From positions 125,929,708-125,993,707 of the forward strand of contig OZ038381.1 in the NCBI GenBank assembly GCA_964036045.1: a DNA stretch of 64,000 nt, in the 5' to 3' direction. The translations under genes and the position numbers were made by a program. Source of the DNA: Eutreptiella sp. 'Long Island Sound 2002' (lineage: Eukaryota > Euglenozoa > Euglenophyceae > Eutreptiales > Eutreptiaceae). A model generated the notes under the pieces. It saw only the letters and a program-made list of their open reading frames with translations. It was not told where the DNA came from and made no database searches. Below, piece by piece: positions 9,346 to 18,989 of this stretch. Numbering within the stretch: position 1 is the stretch's first letter; every line of letters begins with the position of its first letter.

Positions 9346-11147
9346 CTCAGTTCCGCGTCGTCAAAGGGGTCCGTGTACCTCCGTTGCGGTGGTCTGGGGG
9401 CTGGTGGGGGTATGGTCTCCCGGTCCTGGTGCGGTGTGGCGCCAGCCAGGGAGGGGTGCCCTGGGGTGGTGCCAAGGTGTCCCCCAGGCACGTTCCTCGT
9501 GGAGGGCTCCCGTGACTAGAGCATCGAACAGGCCGCGGCGGTGGGCAGTGAGTCACCGGACTCCTGAGGGCCGGAGGTCTCTGTCATTTCTTCTTCTGCT
9601 CCTGGGCCGCTCGCGTCGTGCTCCCGTTGTCGCGGTACGTCCTCCGCGCCCAGGCGGTTTGGCCGTGTTGCAGCTAGGATTGGGAACCCCGTGGTGTACG
9701 AGCCCAGTATGCCAGGTGGCCGGTGCCCGTGTCCGGGACCGGTGTCACCGCGCCCCGCTCGCGGGGGGGGGGGCGTTGAGGGGGTTTTTCCCCCAACCTC
9801 TTGTGCAGGCCGTTGGTTGGCCACGGGTCCCCTTGGCCGTGTGTCCGCAGCGTGCTGTCCCCCCGGCCGCAGGCCAGCCGCCGACCCTCGGAGGGAGGCG
9901 GGCAACGAGCTGCACTTTCTGTCTGCTGCCCGGTGGGGGTCTGTGTGAAGCGCGGCCTGTCGCTCTCGCTCGGCTGGCGTGGGAATGGTGGGGATGTGCA
10001 CCCGTTTGGTGCGAGGCTTCTTGAACCGGCGTCGGGGATCAGTGGCAGATGATGTCTGTTGGGCGTTGAGGTCCCTGGGACCTCCATGGCCTCTGTCCAT
10101 ATCCTCGTGGAAGACAACTCGCCGTGCCGTGGGAGGCAGCGTGCGGCTGCGGCGCTGGGAGCGGCCAGGGTTCCTTGTCCCCTGCCGCCGCTCCGGTGTG
10201 CCGCATTGCACCCCTGAGGTTTGAGGACTGCCTTTGTCCCTCCGCGGCGCGAACGGTCGGAGGGGGCTTCTGTACGTGCCAGAGCGGGAACCCACCCCGG
10301 GTGGTGGCCCCTGGTGGCGTCCTGGGGAGTTACGGCGTGCCGCCTGCCTAGGAGGCTCCGGGACCTCTTGGGAGTGTCGGCGCCGGTGGCCTGAGGCGTG
10401 CCCCTGGTAGCCCGGGGATCCGTCGATGTCCCAGATGTTGTGACTTTGCATGGCTGCACGGATGCGCAGGGCTGTGCGTTGGTGCCACTGCTAGTGTAGC
10501 CCGTTCATTTCGTCCGGGCTATAGGCCTCCATATGCGGCATGAGCCCGGTGGCCACATAGTGCCACCCGCCGGGGTGGTCCATGGTGGCTGGGGGCGTGT
10601 GTCCCGTCCGATGGCCGAAGGTGATGTCTGCCATGGTGCGGGTTCCCTCCTTGAGGTGGCGGAACCGCGGAGTGAGCAGCCATCCGATGCTGACCGCCAG
10701 GGCGAGCTGCTCCCCTGTGGTGAGCGTGTTGATCCATAGGCCCAGGTATTGGGCCGCCGCCTGTTCCGCTTGGGCGCTGGGGTGGTGGGCCTTCTGAGCG
10801 CGCGTAGTCCAGATGCCCCCGCCCCGAGGACGGGGTGGTCCCCAGTGGCTGGCTGGTAGGCTCGCTAACAGTGTTCGTGCCCGCCTCCACGCACGTCCCG
10901 CTCCCTGGGGCGCTGCGCTCGTCCCCGGCTTGGTCCGCTGCCCTGCTCGCGGTCGCGGGCCCGTCATCCGCGGCGGTAGCATGCTCAGTTTTCCCCAGGG
11001 CGGTGTAATTGCGCTAGAGGTGTGCCGGGCGTGACATCGTGAGGGGTGTGCCCTCTGTATGGTCGCGTCGTGGCTCTGGGCTGACGCGCGGGGCAGCAGG
11101 TGCTTGGTGCGCATGAAGGTTACTCCTGCAGGACTCCATGAAGGCAT
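9063..11147 (-). pseudogene. basic, Arg/Pro-rich ORF1-like protein upstream of the protease
   Basis: One minus-strand frame runs from 11,147 to 9,063, interrupted only by TAG at 10,491-10,493 and TAG at 9,516-9,518. The N-terminal part (about 10,490-10,790) looks globular (YLGLWINTLTTGEQLALAVS; HPGGWHYVATGLM). The middle is strongly basic and low complexity with an RRRFKKPRTKR patch near 10,000. The end (DPFDDAELRALFTAS) leads into the protease after a frame change. Position and composition suggest a nucleic-acid-binding ORF1 or gag-like product of the GC-rich element, but no family is recognised. Confidence 0.4.
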
Positions 11148-12721
11148 CGAAAGAGTCTTCGTCGCGGTTGTGCCCGCCGGGCGACGTTTCCGTGTCGGCT
11201 GCGCGCTGGGGGGTGTCGGGGGTGGTTTCCCGGGCTTGGGACTTCGCGCGGGCTCCAGGTGGGCCCCGTGGTGGCGCCTCCCCCGGCGCGCTTGCGTCGA
11301 CGTGATGCGCCGGGGTCGCGAAGGGGGCGGGGTCCGCCCGACCCATTGGTTGCGCCCCGTGGGCGTCTAGTGGGGGAAGGCCGGCGGCATGCTCGGCGTC
11401 CGGCGCTGGTTCGTCAGGTCCCGTACCATGATGGCCAGCGTTCGCTGCCTCAATGCTTCCGCTTGTTGCCCTGTCCGGCGGGCTGGCACGCTAATTTTTC
11501 CGGCTGGTCCGCCCCCCCGCTAAGTATCTCCGTGTGGGGTGGTCCCCGGGCGGGTAGGTCCGCCGCTGGCGGTGGCGCTTCTGTCCGCTGCGGGGGTCCC
11601 CCCATTTCCTCCGTGGTGTCCACCGTGGGGTCCTCGCGTTATGGCTGGGCGGGCGGTGCGGGCGGCGTGGCTGCGCCGCCCGCCGGTTGCGCCGCCTCTC
11701 AGGTGTGGCCTTCTGGCACGGGCGTCAGCCCGGGCTAGCCTCTCGGATCAGTGGACCGCGGGGTGTCAGCCGGGACGGTGGTGCGGGTCCGGGTCTAGGT
11801 CTGGGCCCGGATTGAGGACCGGGCGACTGCGGGATGGCATTTCTGTGGGCCGTACTGCCGGCCCGGCTGGTGGTTCCTGATGTCGTTGGGATGCCGGCTC
11901 GGCTTATGCCGGGGCCGGCGGATGGCCCCCCTGGGGCCGATGCGCTGGGTGTTGCCGGAGCCTGGGGACTGGGGCTCTCGGTTGGGTTGTGGGCGTGGGG
12001 GCGTACAGTGCCGAGGGGCCGTGCGTTGGTGGTGTCGGTCGGGGTACCGGTACGTGTTTCTGTGGGGTCGCCTTCGGGTGGCGCGTGTGTGGGGCTCTCC
12101 GTCGGCCGGATCGGTGTGCCGTGGTGTTGGCGGGGCTCCAGGTGGGCCTGTGTTGCCGCTGCCTGGCGGGCTGCTGGCTAGCGGCTGCGTGTGCACGCGT
12201 CGGGTGGTGTTTGGGACTGTGAGCTGGGTCGCCTATGGGGCCCCGTGCTGGGACCATTTGCGGGTGTGCGGTGTTAAGGAGTTGCTCGGGTCGGGTGCCT
12301 ACTGCCGCCGTATTCTTGGGGCTGGGCACGGCCCCCCTCCCCGCAGGTGACGCCCGGTAGTCTCGGACCGCTGTGGCTGTGTGGTGTTGTAGCTGGTGTT
12401 GTTTTGCCGCCCGTTTGGATGCATGTTCTTCTCGGGGGCTCTGTGGCTTTGTAATACATACGGCGGTCGTGGGAGGTGTGTTGTTCTTCCTGTGCGTACA
12501 CCTGGACGCGGTGCTGTAGCTGTGCGTTCGCTCTCTTGAAGGCGGTGAGTTGCATGTGACGTCCTGTGTTTCTTTGCACTGTGCATCCCCGCGTTACCAC
12601 TGGGCTGCTAGAAACGTGACGTACTGTGGCTTTGGGTTCTGGGGCGTGGTTGGCGATGACCCTGTAGAGCTGGAGTGGCGCCGCTCCCCTGAGCACTGCT
12701 TCTTTGATCTCTGGTTGCCGC
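11148..12721. other. GC-rich island 1, right part; no gene seen
   Basis: Open frames here are GC-driven and none carries a motif I recognise. GC content falls after about 12,350, and the island gives way to the Gypsy-C remnant. Confidence 0.4.
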
Positions 12722-14302
12722 ATGAAGCACAAAGCTACCAAAGTACGAGAGAAACGTACGCGTAAGACGCTTAAGGGAAAATCCAAAGTTGAGTTCCCCA
12801 AGACTCTCTGTGACAGTTCTGAAGATGAAATCCTGGAGACAGCTGACCCATCTCTCTCGAAGTTGCTCCAGCGTATTGATTGGATGAACGAGAAGATCTC
12901 CAAGACGTCCGAGGACATTCAGCGTATGCCAACCTCCAGTCGTTCACCACCTACTAAGAAAAGTCCATTTGTTACGCGAGAATCATCGGCTTTTGCCACA
13001 CTTACAGAAGTGTATGGAGGTATGAATAAACATAAGTGTTTGGATGACAGTGAGAAAGATACAACTCATGCTCTGAAGATGGAAATTCCACCGTTCAATC
13101 GGCGCAACGTTGAGAAGTATGCAGAATAATTTGAAAGATACCTGGTGCTGACTGGCAAGGCTAAAGCCAAGGATCAAGTGAAAGCTAACCTGATTGTTCA
13201 GGGCATCAAAGGTCCTGAATTCCAAGAAGGAGTCTCCAAATTGCTGAAGAGGGCCACAAGCTTTGAGGAATTTCTGAGCAAACCTCAAGAACTCTATCCT
13301 ACACTAGAGACGGACCTCTCAATCTTGGGTGAGATTTCGCAGGTGCGGCATTTACCTTATGACCCAAAACCAGAGCAGGTGTTCAAATTATTGGAAACAC
13401 TGGAACGGCTGTTTGACAAGTTGAACCCAGGGTTTATGACTGAGGAGCGCAAACTTATGGAGCTTTCTTCGAAGATCAATGATAAACCATTTGTTGAGTG
13501 CACCAAGGACGACAACCTTTTTGCAAGGACGAACTCTTAGGGTTCATTGAAGGATCTCATGAAGGAGCACACACAGCTTTCTGTTGGTTTCAAACATCTT
13601 GCAGCTTCGCGTGGTTCTGCTTTCGGGGACACTGCTTTGAGTCGATACAAAGAAAGGAAGAGGGATAAGGAAAGGGACACCTCTTCCTCTGGTGGACCAT
13701 CGTCTGGAAGTTCTTCCCACAAGCCGGACATCACCGCACTCCTTTCCCAATGCCACTCGATGATTGCCGAGCTGAGAATCTCTGAGAAAGAAGGCAAGCG
13801 CGACAAAGGAGGAAAAGTCTCTCGCAAAGGAAAAGGTCGAGGAAGAGGAAAAGGCCAAGGAGGCGGAGGAGGCAAAGGACAGCTGGACCCCAACGCGTTG
13901 ATCGCCGAATTCAAGGCACACATTCAGTGTAAGCATTGTGGTACGACGAACCACTACAGCGATCACTGCTTTGAGATCCAACGAAAACAGAAAGAGGAAA
14001 GACTCAAGACCTTCCTGATCCAATCCGGTCTCAGTGAGGAGGCAGCGCAAATGGCGGTGGAAGACGCCGAGAAGAAATGAGAGGACCAGAAGCAAAAGGG
14101 ACCAAAAGCTGGCGCAAGAAATAAAAATGCCTCTGGCCCCGCCGCAGCAAGTGCTGGTGCTGGAGCCCCCTCATCAGAGACCAGCCGGATTCAGGAGGAC
14201 GCTGAGAACAAAGCCAAGAAAAGGAAGAGAGATCTGGCATTTTCAGAAGTTGAGAAGATTGTGGACCTGCTTCGAGCAGCTGTCAAGGACGGTCTTACTT
14301 TC
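12722..14302 (+). pseudogene. Gypsy-C gag with in-frame stops
   Basis: A single frame from the ATG at 12,722 to 14,302, interrupted by TAA (13,127-13,129), TAG (13,538-13,540) and TGA (14,078-14,080). The N-terminus is Lys-rich. The capsid core aligns with the other families (VEKYAE.FERYLVLTGK; YPTLETDLSILGEI). Then come a Lys/Arg/Gly-rich stretch and a CCHC zinc knuckle (CKHCGTTNHYSDHC). Alignment with Gypsy-B puts the TAA at a Glu and the TAG at a Tyr. The 74 codons after 14,080 keep gag-like composition up to the TGA at 14,303. The sequence is clearly diverged from Gypsy-A and B and has lower GC. Confidence 0.75.
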
Positions 14303-14305
14303 TGA
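14303..14305 (+). promoter_or_regulatory. TGA in a UGA-CUA context at the gag-pol junction of Gypsy-C
   Basis: The stop sits between the gag tail (VKDGLTF) and the protease (LPVVVEEEMC), in frame with both, and is followed directly by CTA. UGA-CUA is the best-known readthrough context in viral and cellular genes. Its position matches the stops in Gypsy-A and Gypsy-B. Confidence 0.5.
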
Positions 14306-14995
14306 CTACCCGTAGTTGTGGAGGAGGAGATGTGTAACGGTGTTTTGGATAATGGTGCAACCAATTCCATTGTGGCTTCATTATTGGTGTCAGATCCGAG
14401 TCACAGCGGTTATTGTGCAGTCAAGGTGGGAGATGGGCACTACAGGTACAGTGAAGGAGAGAAATCCGAGGATGTGTGCATGGGCAATTTCCACACTTCC
14501 TCACGTTTGTATCCTTATGGAGACTTCGGGTTTTCAGGTATGCCTAGGCATGAATTTCATCTGTCAAATGCCCAAGATAATTCTTGGTTTGATCTTCGCT
14601 GCATCAAGACTCATTGTCAAAGATCCAGAGACTGATGAATTATCCTTGGTATTGCTATCTCAAACGTCTTGTCAGAAGGAAGGAGGAAACGGATTGCCAC
14701 CTGCTCAAGCATCTTTGACGATCTCCCGGAGAGAAGCCTACAGTTTGTTACCTTCACTGAGGGAGCAAGTCCTCATCGACCTTGGCAGTTTGAGACCGGC
14801 CGTGGACTTGGACGTCAACCCCAAAAATCACACCGAACGGTTGTATTGCACTCCCCTCAAATCCTATTATGCCTACAATAGGCACGACTTTCAGTTATGC
14901 TGGGCCAACCCCCCGTGGTCACACCTCCATAAGATGGTTACCAAGGCCGTAGTAAGAAAAATTGTATTCCCCTGCCAAAAGGTTAGCTTTAGTTG
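14306..14995 (+). pseudogene. Gypsy-C protease and NPPW-box fragment; RT, RNase H and integrase missing
   Basis: The protease start reads GVLDNGATNSIVA, so the usual DTG is DNG here. A frame change near 14,470 follows, after which the second frame resumes with VCLGMNFI (compare VLGTDFF). The NPP-box segment then follows (AVDLDVNPKNHTERLYC ... FQLCWANPPWSHLHKMVTK). The sequence stops near 14,995, directly before a Gypsy-A-type LTR, so everything downstream in pol is deleted. The altered protease triad and the frame change indicate a dead copy. Confidence 0.65.
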
Positions 14996-15009
14996 TTATA
15001 AAGAGGCCT

Positions 15010-15653
15010 AAAGGCATAACTCCTTTTTATCTTAGTATTGGCCTATCCTAAAAGGGGTGATAAGACACCTTGACCTATAAAACCGAGCATTGAACAATGG
15101 ATGTTGTGTGGACCCCTGACCACCCAACTGATTGATCTAATACACCATTTCCTGGACTGACTGAGGCGCTGACATTGATCATGAGCCTATACATTCTCCA
15201 TTTGTTTTCTCATGAGTGCTTAGCTATGCTAGTGGTCTGCACCTTAGGGGGCTGTGGCACCTCCTTTTGTGAGGTCCTGCGTTCAATACCCAGTCAGCCT
15301 AGCTAAGTACGAAGTTCCCATGTGACATGGTAGTGACCTCAGCGCCACAAGCCATGCCACCTCAGCACCTACGGGACCCAAAACAAAGAGTGCACATCTC
15401 TAGATGGCACCAGAAAAGAGAGGATGCCCATGTGGGCAGTTTTTCCATGTTTGTAGGATACTTTCCAACTATCTTCTCATAAATCTGTAGTTATTGTGAG
15501 TTTCCTTTGTTGCTACGTTATCTCCTTTGACTGCAGCCCTTCATGTTGTGGATTTGATCCTGTGGTCCTTTGCTTTGCAACTGTGGGTACTTAATTGGGT
15601 TGATTTCATCAAAACCTATTTTTTTGGAAAACCTGAACTACATCAAGAAGCAG
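15010..15653 (+). repeat. Gypsy-A-type LTR, split by the Gypsy-B insertion
   Basis: Plus-strand counterpart of 4,287-5,076, more diverged than the 51,948 copy. It is interrupted at 15,653 by Gypsy-B and continues at 26,777-26,848, where it ends at a primer-binding site. The left boundary is approximate. Confidence 0.75.
15219..15307 (+). other. tRNA-like module in LTR
   Basis: Same module as 4,719-4,807: acceptor-like CTTAGCTA/TAGCTAAG pair intact, box A-like CTAGTGGTCTGCACC, B box GTTCAATACC (one T-stem mismatch). Homologous sequence continues on both sides, so it is part of the LTR and not a separate recent SINE insertion. Confidence 0.55.
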
Positions 15654-16378
15654 AGAAAGATGTCCTTGGATTATGCCCTAGGTCTTTTGATGTACTCCTG
15701 CAAGTTGGTTTTGTAGTTGAAAACCGCAAACCAAAACAGCAAGTAGAGCAAGGACTGAATATGGATCGAATCAATGAAATCAATGATTGGTTTTGGAATC
15801 CAGTGTAACACAGAAGGGCTGCAGATAGACAAAGCAGGTATATGTACATAGATTCAATCACAAATGGATAAAGCAAAAGGTTTTATATGAAAATTGGTCA
15901 GACTCTAGCCTCAGAGGTTGCAATAGGCACTTCATGTGCACTCTTTTGGGTGAAATGGTGCTGGTTAGGACTGAGGGGCATAGATGTCAGGACCACACAG
16001 AAAATGACTTGGCCAAGCAACTGAATTCAGAAACAGTTACAAAGTAGGACCACAATAAGTGGTAGTATCAATTGAGTATAGGGGTCTTGGGGTGGGAGAC
16101 CACTTAGGCTTAACCTCCAAGGCCCACAAGCATGGAATGCCTGATTTATTTTGGTATGACCTCCATGAAGGAAGGTACCTCCGCTCAGTTGAGTGGTAGG
16201 GGTGAACTTCATGGGGGGGCTAGGGTCACAACCCTAGTTACTTTGAGAAAGTGTACTTTAGGCTACAAAAGAGAGATAAAAACACTTAAGTTTGTCTCAG
16301 CATCAAAAAAGGGTTTTAAGGGGGGCTTAGCCTGGATCAAGCCCTCCAAGAAGGACATGGCAGTGACTTTTTCTTACT
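15654..16378 (-). repeat. 3' LTR of Gypsy-B
   Basis: 725 bp, matching 26,047-26,771. On the minus strand it starts AGTAAGAAAAAGTC directly after the polypurine tract. Ends are not canonical TG/CA. Confidence 0.88.
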
Positions 16379-16387
16379 CCCCCCTGG
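16379..16387 (-). promoter_or_regulatory. polypurine tract of Gypsy-B
   Basis: CCAGGGGGG on the minus strand immediately upstream of the 3' LTR, the expected position for priming plus-strand DNA synthesis. Confidence 0.65.
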
Positions 16388-16617
16388 AGTACTAGTTGAT
16401 CAAGCTAGTAGGACAAAGGAAAAAGGCTCAAATATTCCCAAAATTACCTCAGAAAAAGGCATTAAACTTACCAAAAACATTCTCATCACTTCATAGAAGC
16501 CTATCACACTGTAGGGACCCTTGAAGAACAGTGTAATGTACCGTGAATGATGTCCCTTCGAAGGGGCATTCCTCAAAATTCGCCGGCGTGAGGCGAAAAC
16601 TTTTGGAAAAAAAAAAA

Positions 16618-16695
16618 GTGTGGGTGCAGTGGTAATTGAACCCAGGACTCCCTGTCCAGAGCACATGTGTCTGTCCACTAGGGTACAGTCGAACG
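16618..16695 (-). other. tRNA-like sequence followed by a T run
   Basis: On the minus strand: box A-like TACCCTAGTGGACAG, B box GGGTTCAATTACC, then a run of eleven T at 16,607-16,617, the arrangement of a Pol III transcription unit. I could not pair an acceptor stem, so this is probably a SINE head or relic. Confidence 0.35.
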
Positions 16696-17524
16696 CTCTA
16701 ATGCGGACGGTTATCGCCGTATAAACAACGTTTTAGTGAACGTCCTGACCAAGGGCCAGGGCGGAGCAATACTCCCAATGGAGGACACAAACCCCCAGGA
16801 GCTGAAAAAAATAGAAAGTGGAACCAGCAGGGAGTGATTCCTGCGGTTTTGCGGAAGGGGTTGCTATTTAGCAAGTGAAATCGTTGAAAATCGACGAAAC
16901 CACGCGGGAAATCGTCATTTTTACACATAACTTAAAGTCGCAGACAAGAGCAAACGAAGCGGACGCCAAGAAAAGGGTTGCGCAAGCGAAAACGGCTTTT
17001 GGAAAAGAAGGTATGAGCCGTAGTTTTTAAAGTTTTAAAGAAAATTTTTGCACAGTTGCATCAAAATTTTTATAAACTTCAGAGTAAAGAATTCAAAATC
17101 AGCCCACACCACAGAGCAGTTCAACAACCCGTCTCTCAGGTATTTCTGTGTCACTTCACACTCACGCATTGCGTTCGTGTTGGTTGTTCCGTCAAAACGT
17201 TAGGGTTGTCAACGCTGTGCTCGTTGGGGGGTCAGGTGTTCATCTCACGTGCTCTGCACAGGCGAAAGCAGGAATGAAAGGTATGTGATGCGAATGGAGC
17301 GCGCAGCGCGCACGTAGGGTTAGAATATGCGCTGTGCTCGCGATGCATGTGCCTAATCTAGGCATCCACACGCTGTATCGCTTCGCCTGTATCCCTAATC
17401 CACCCTTGTTTCCTTCTTCACAGGTAAGCGTTTGTACGTGTGCGGCCGTAGCGTTCAAGTTGAGTTGCTTAAAACGCTTAGGTTTGTTTTGTGTTCGTTT
17501 CAATGCGGCATTCGCACGATGCAT

Positions 17525-18660
17525 GGTGAGTAAGGTAGGTTAGCCCAGGAGGAGCTCACCTCCTGGTTGAGTCCGTGGTTACGCCTCCCTTCCCTGCGTG
17601 CACATCATGCATTAAAGGGTAGGCCACGCGAATTGCGCACGGTAAACCTTGTTTAGCTTACCCAGAGGCTCCTCGGTACGTTCTTTAAGAGAACCCGAGG
17701 AGTTTCTTAAAGCTTGCTTGCTTGACAGGGGTAGCTGCATCTGCAGCGTGTTTGCGAACAGCGTATTATAGGTCACACTGAGAAGGGTATAATACCTGGA
17801 GTGTGGCTTGGTTCCACAGTCGCAAACGCCCCTTCATCTGCCTCTTTTGTACAGGTGGGAGAGGTTAGGGTGATTGGTGCACGCAGCAGCTGCCTTCGGC
17901 GGCTACCATTTTTCTGCCCCAGCAAAACAGGGGCGCTGATCACAAATCAAATCACTGTGCCTCAGCCAGGACTGGCGAGGACAGTTCGACTTCAAAGACA
18001 TCTGCGCTGTGAACGCAACGAGAGCACCCCTTCCCTCCAAGCCCTAGCAGGGGAAACGCGTTGTGGCGTCCCCTGTTAGGCCACAGCTGCTTGGGAGCGC
18101 TGTGTTCTCTCGTCCTTTTCACAGGAGGGTCGTTAGGACCCATGAGAACTTCACCTCCGCAACGCCAGGTAGAGTGTGCGTGTAGGAGTGGTAGTCCTGA
18201 GTGGGGGCTAGAGCCAGTTGCCCAGTGCTCGCCCACCAGGATGGTGCCACTGTACGGTGTGTAGGACCTGTAGGGGGCGTGTCACTGTCCCACCCTTTTC
18301 CTGCAATTTTAGCTGGGCTGGTGGGCTGTGACAGTGGTTAGGTTAGTGTTTTTGGCCACATAGCAAACAGGCGTTTTGCATGCCTTCATAGCTTTTGGCC
18401 ACCCCTCCCTGTAGTAGACAGATAGGTAGGGAAAACAATACCTGGACTAACACTCTGGGTATTCCCCCAAGGTTTTGCGCCAGCACAGAAATTGGGCGCA
18501 TAGGGGAGAGGAGACCCGGGGCGTACCCCGTGGCATCAATAAGCCAACCCTCCAGGTTTAGCAAGGGCGCAGACTTGGGTATAATTAGGACACCACTTCT
18601 GCGGCTTGCTCTCAGGACCTTAGGACTAGCACACTCACACATACGTTATGGCAGGTGAGG
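17525..18660 (-). other. conserved, stem-loop-rich 3' block (Gypsy-B copy)
   Basis: Aligns along its length with 55,946-57,085 from Gypsy-A although the coding regions of the two families are clearly diverged. Inverted repeats kept in both copies include GTATTATA...TATAATAC and GTTCT..AAGAGAAC. This copy also has CCAGGAGG/CCTCCTGG. Possible roles are packaging, dimerisation, export or 3' end formation; none can be chosen from sequence alone. Confidence 0.6.
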
Positions 18661-18989
18661 GTAAGGTAAACCCTGTAAGGAAGGGTAGAACCCCATGGGT
18701 CTGGACCAGTCAGGGGTCCTAACTGTGGGCTCGCTTGTCCCCAAGGAGGGAAGACACACCTTGCCTCATAACACCTTGCTTGTCATTCCCCCCTGGTGTA
18801 GAAAGCCACCGTTCTTCGTTGGCTCACCAAGGTCATTACATTAGGGCAGTACCCATGCAACACATGGTCAACAAGGCAAACACTCGCTGGGTGGCTGCAA
18901 TTTTGATAAGCGGCCACCTGGCTCACGCTGGAAACCATAGGCATGGGTCTGCAGGGCACAGACAGGGTCAGTAGACTGACACAGGGTAA

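Larger units (their letters stand above)
16379..18989 (-). other. long 3' noncoding region of Gypsy-B
   Basis: 2.6 kb between the pol stop and the polypurine tract. It holds a tRNA-like segment (16,618-16,695), AT-rich sequence to about 17,500, and a block conserved with the Gypsy-A copy (17,525-18,660). A minus-strand frame of 99 codons at 18,343-18,642 shares its start (MCEC, KVLRASRRSGVLIIPKS) and end (GGVAKS.EG) with one at 56,763-57,065. The middle is out of frame between the two, so a protein role is doubtful. Confidence 0.6.

Noticed and set aside
17525-18660. the conserved 3' block as an LTR pair member
   Set aside because: It occurs once per element and the Gypsy-B LTRs are clearly 15,654-16,378 and 26,047-26,771.
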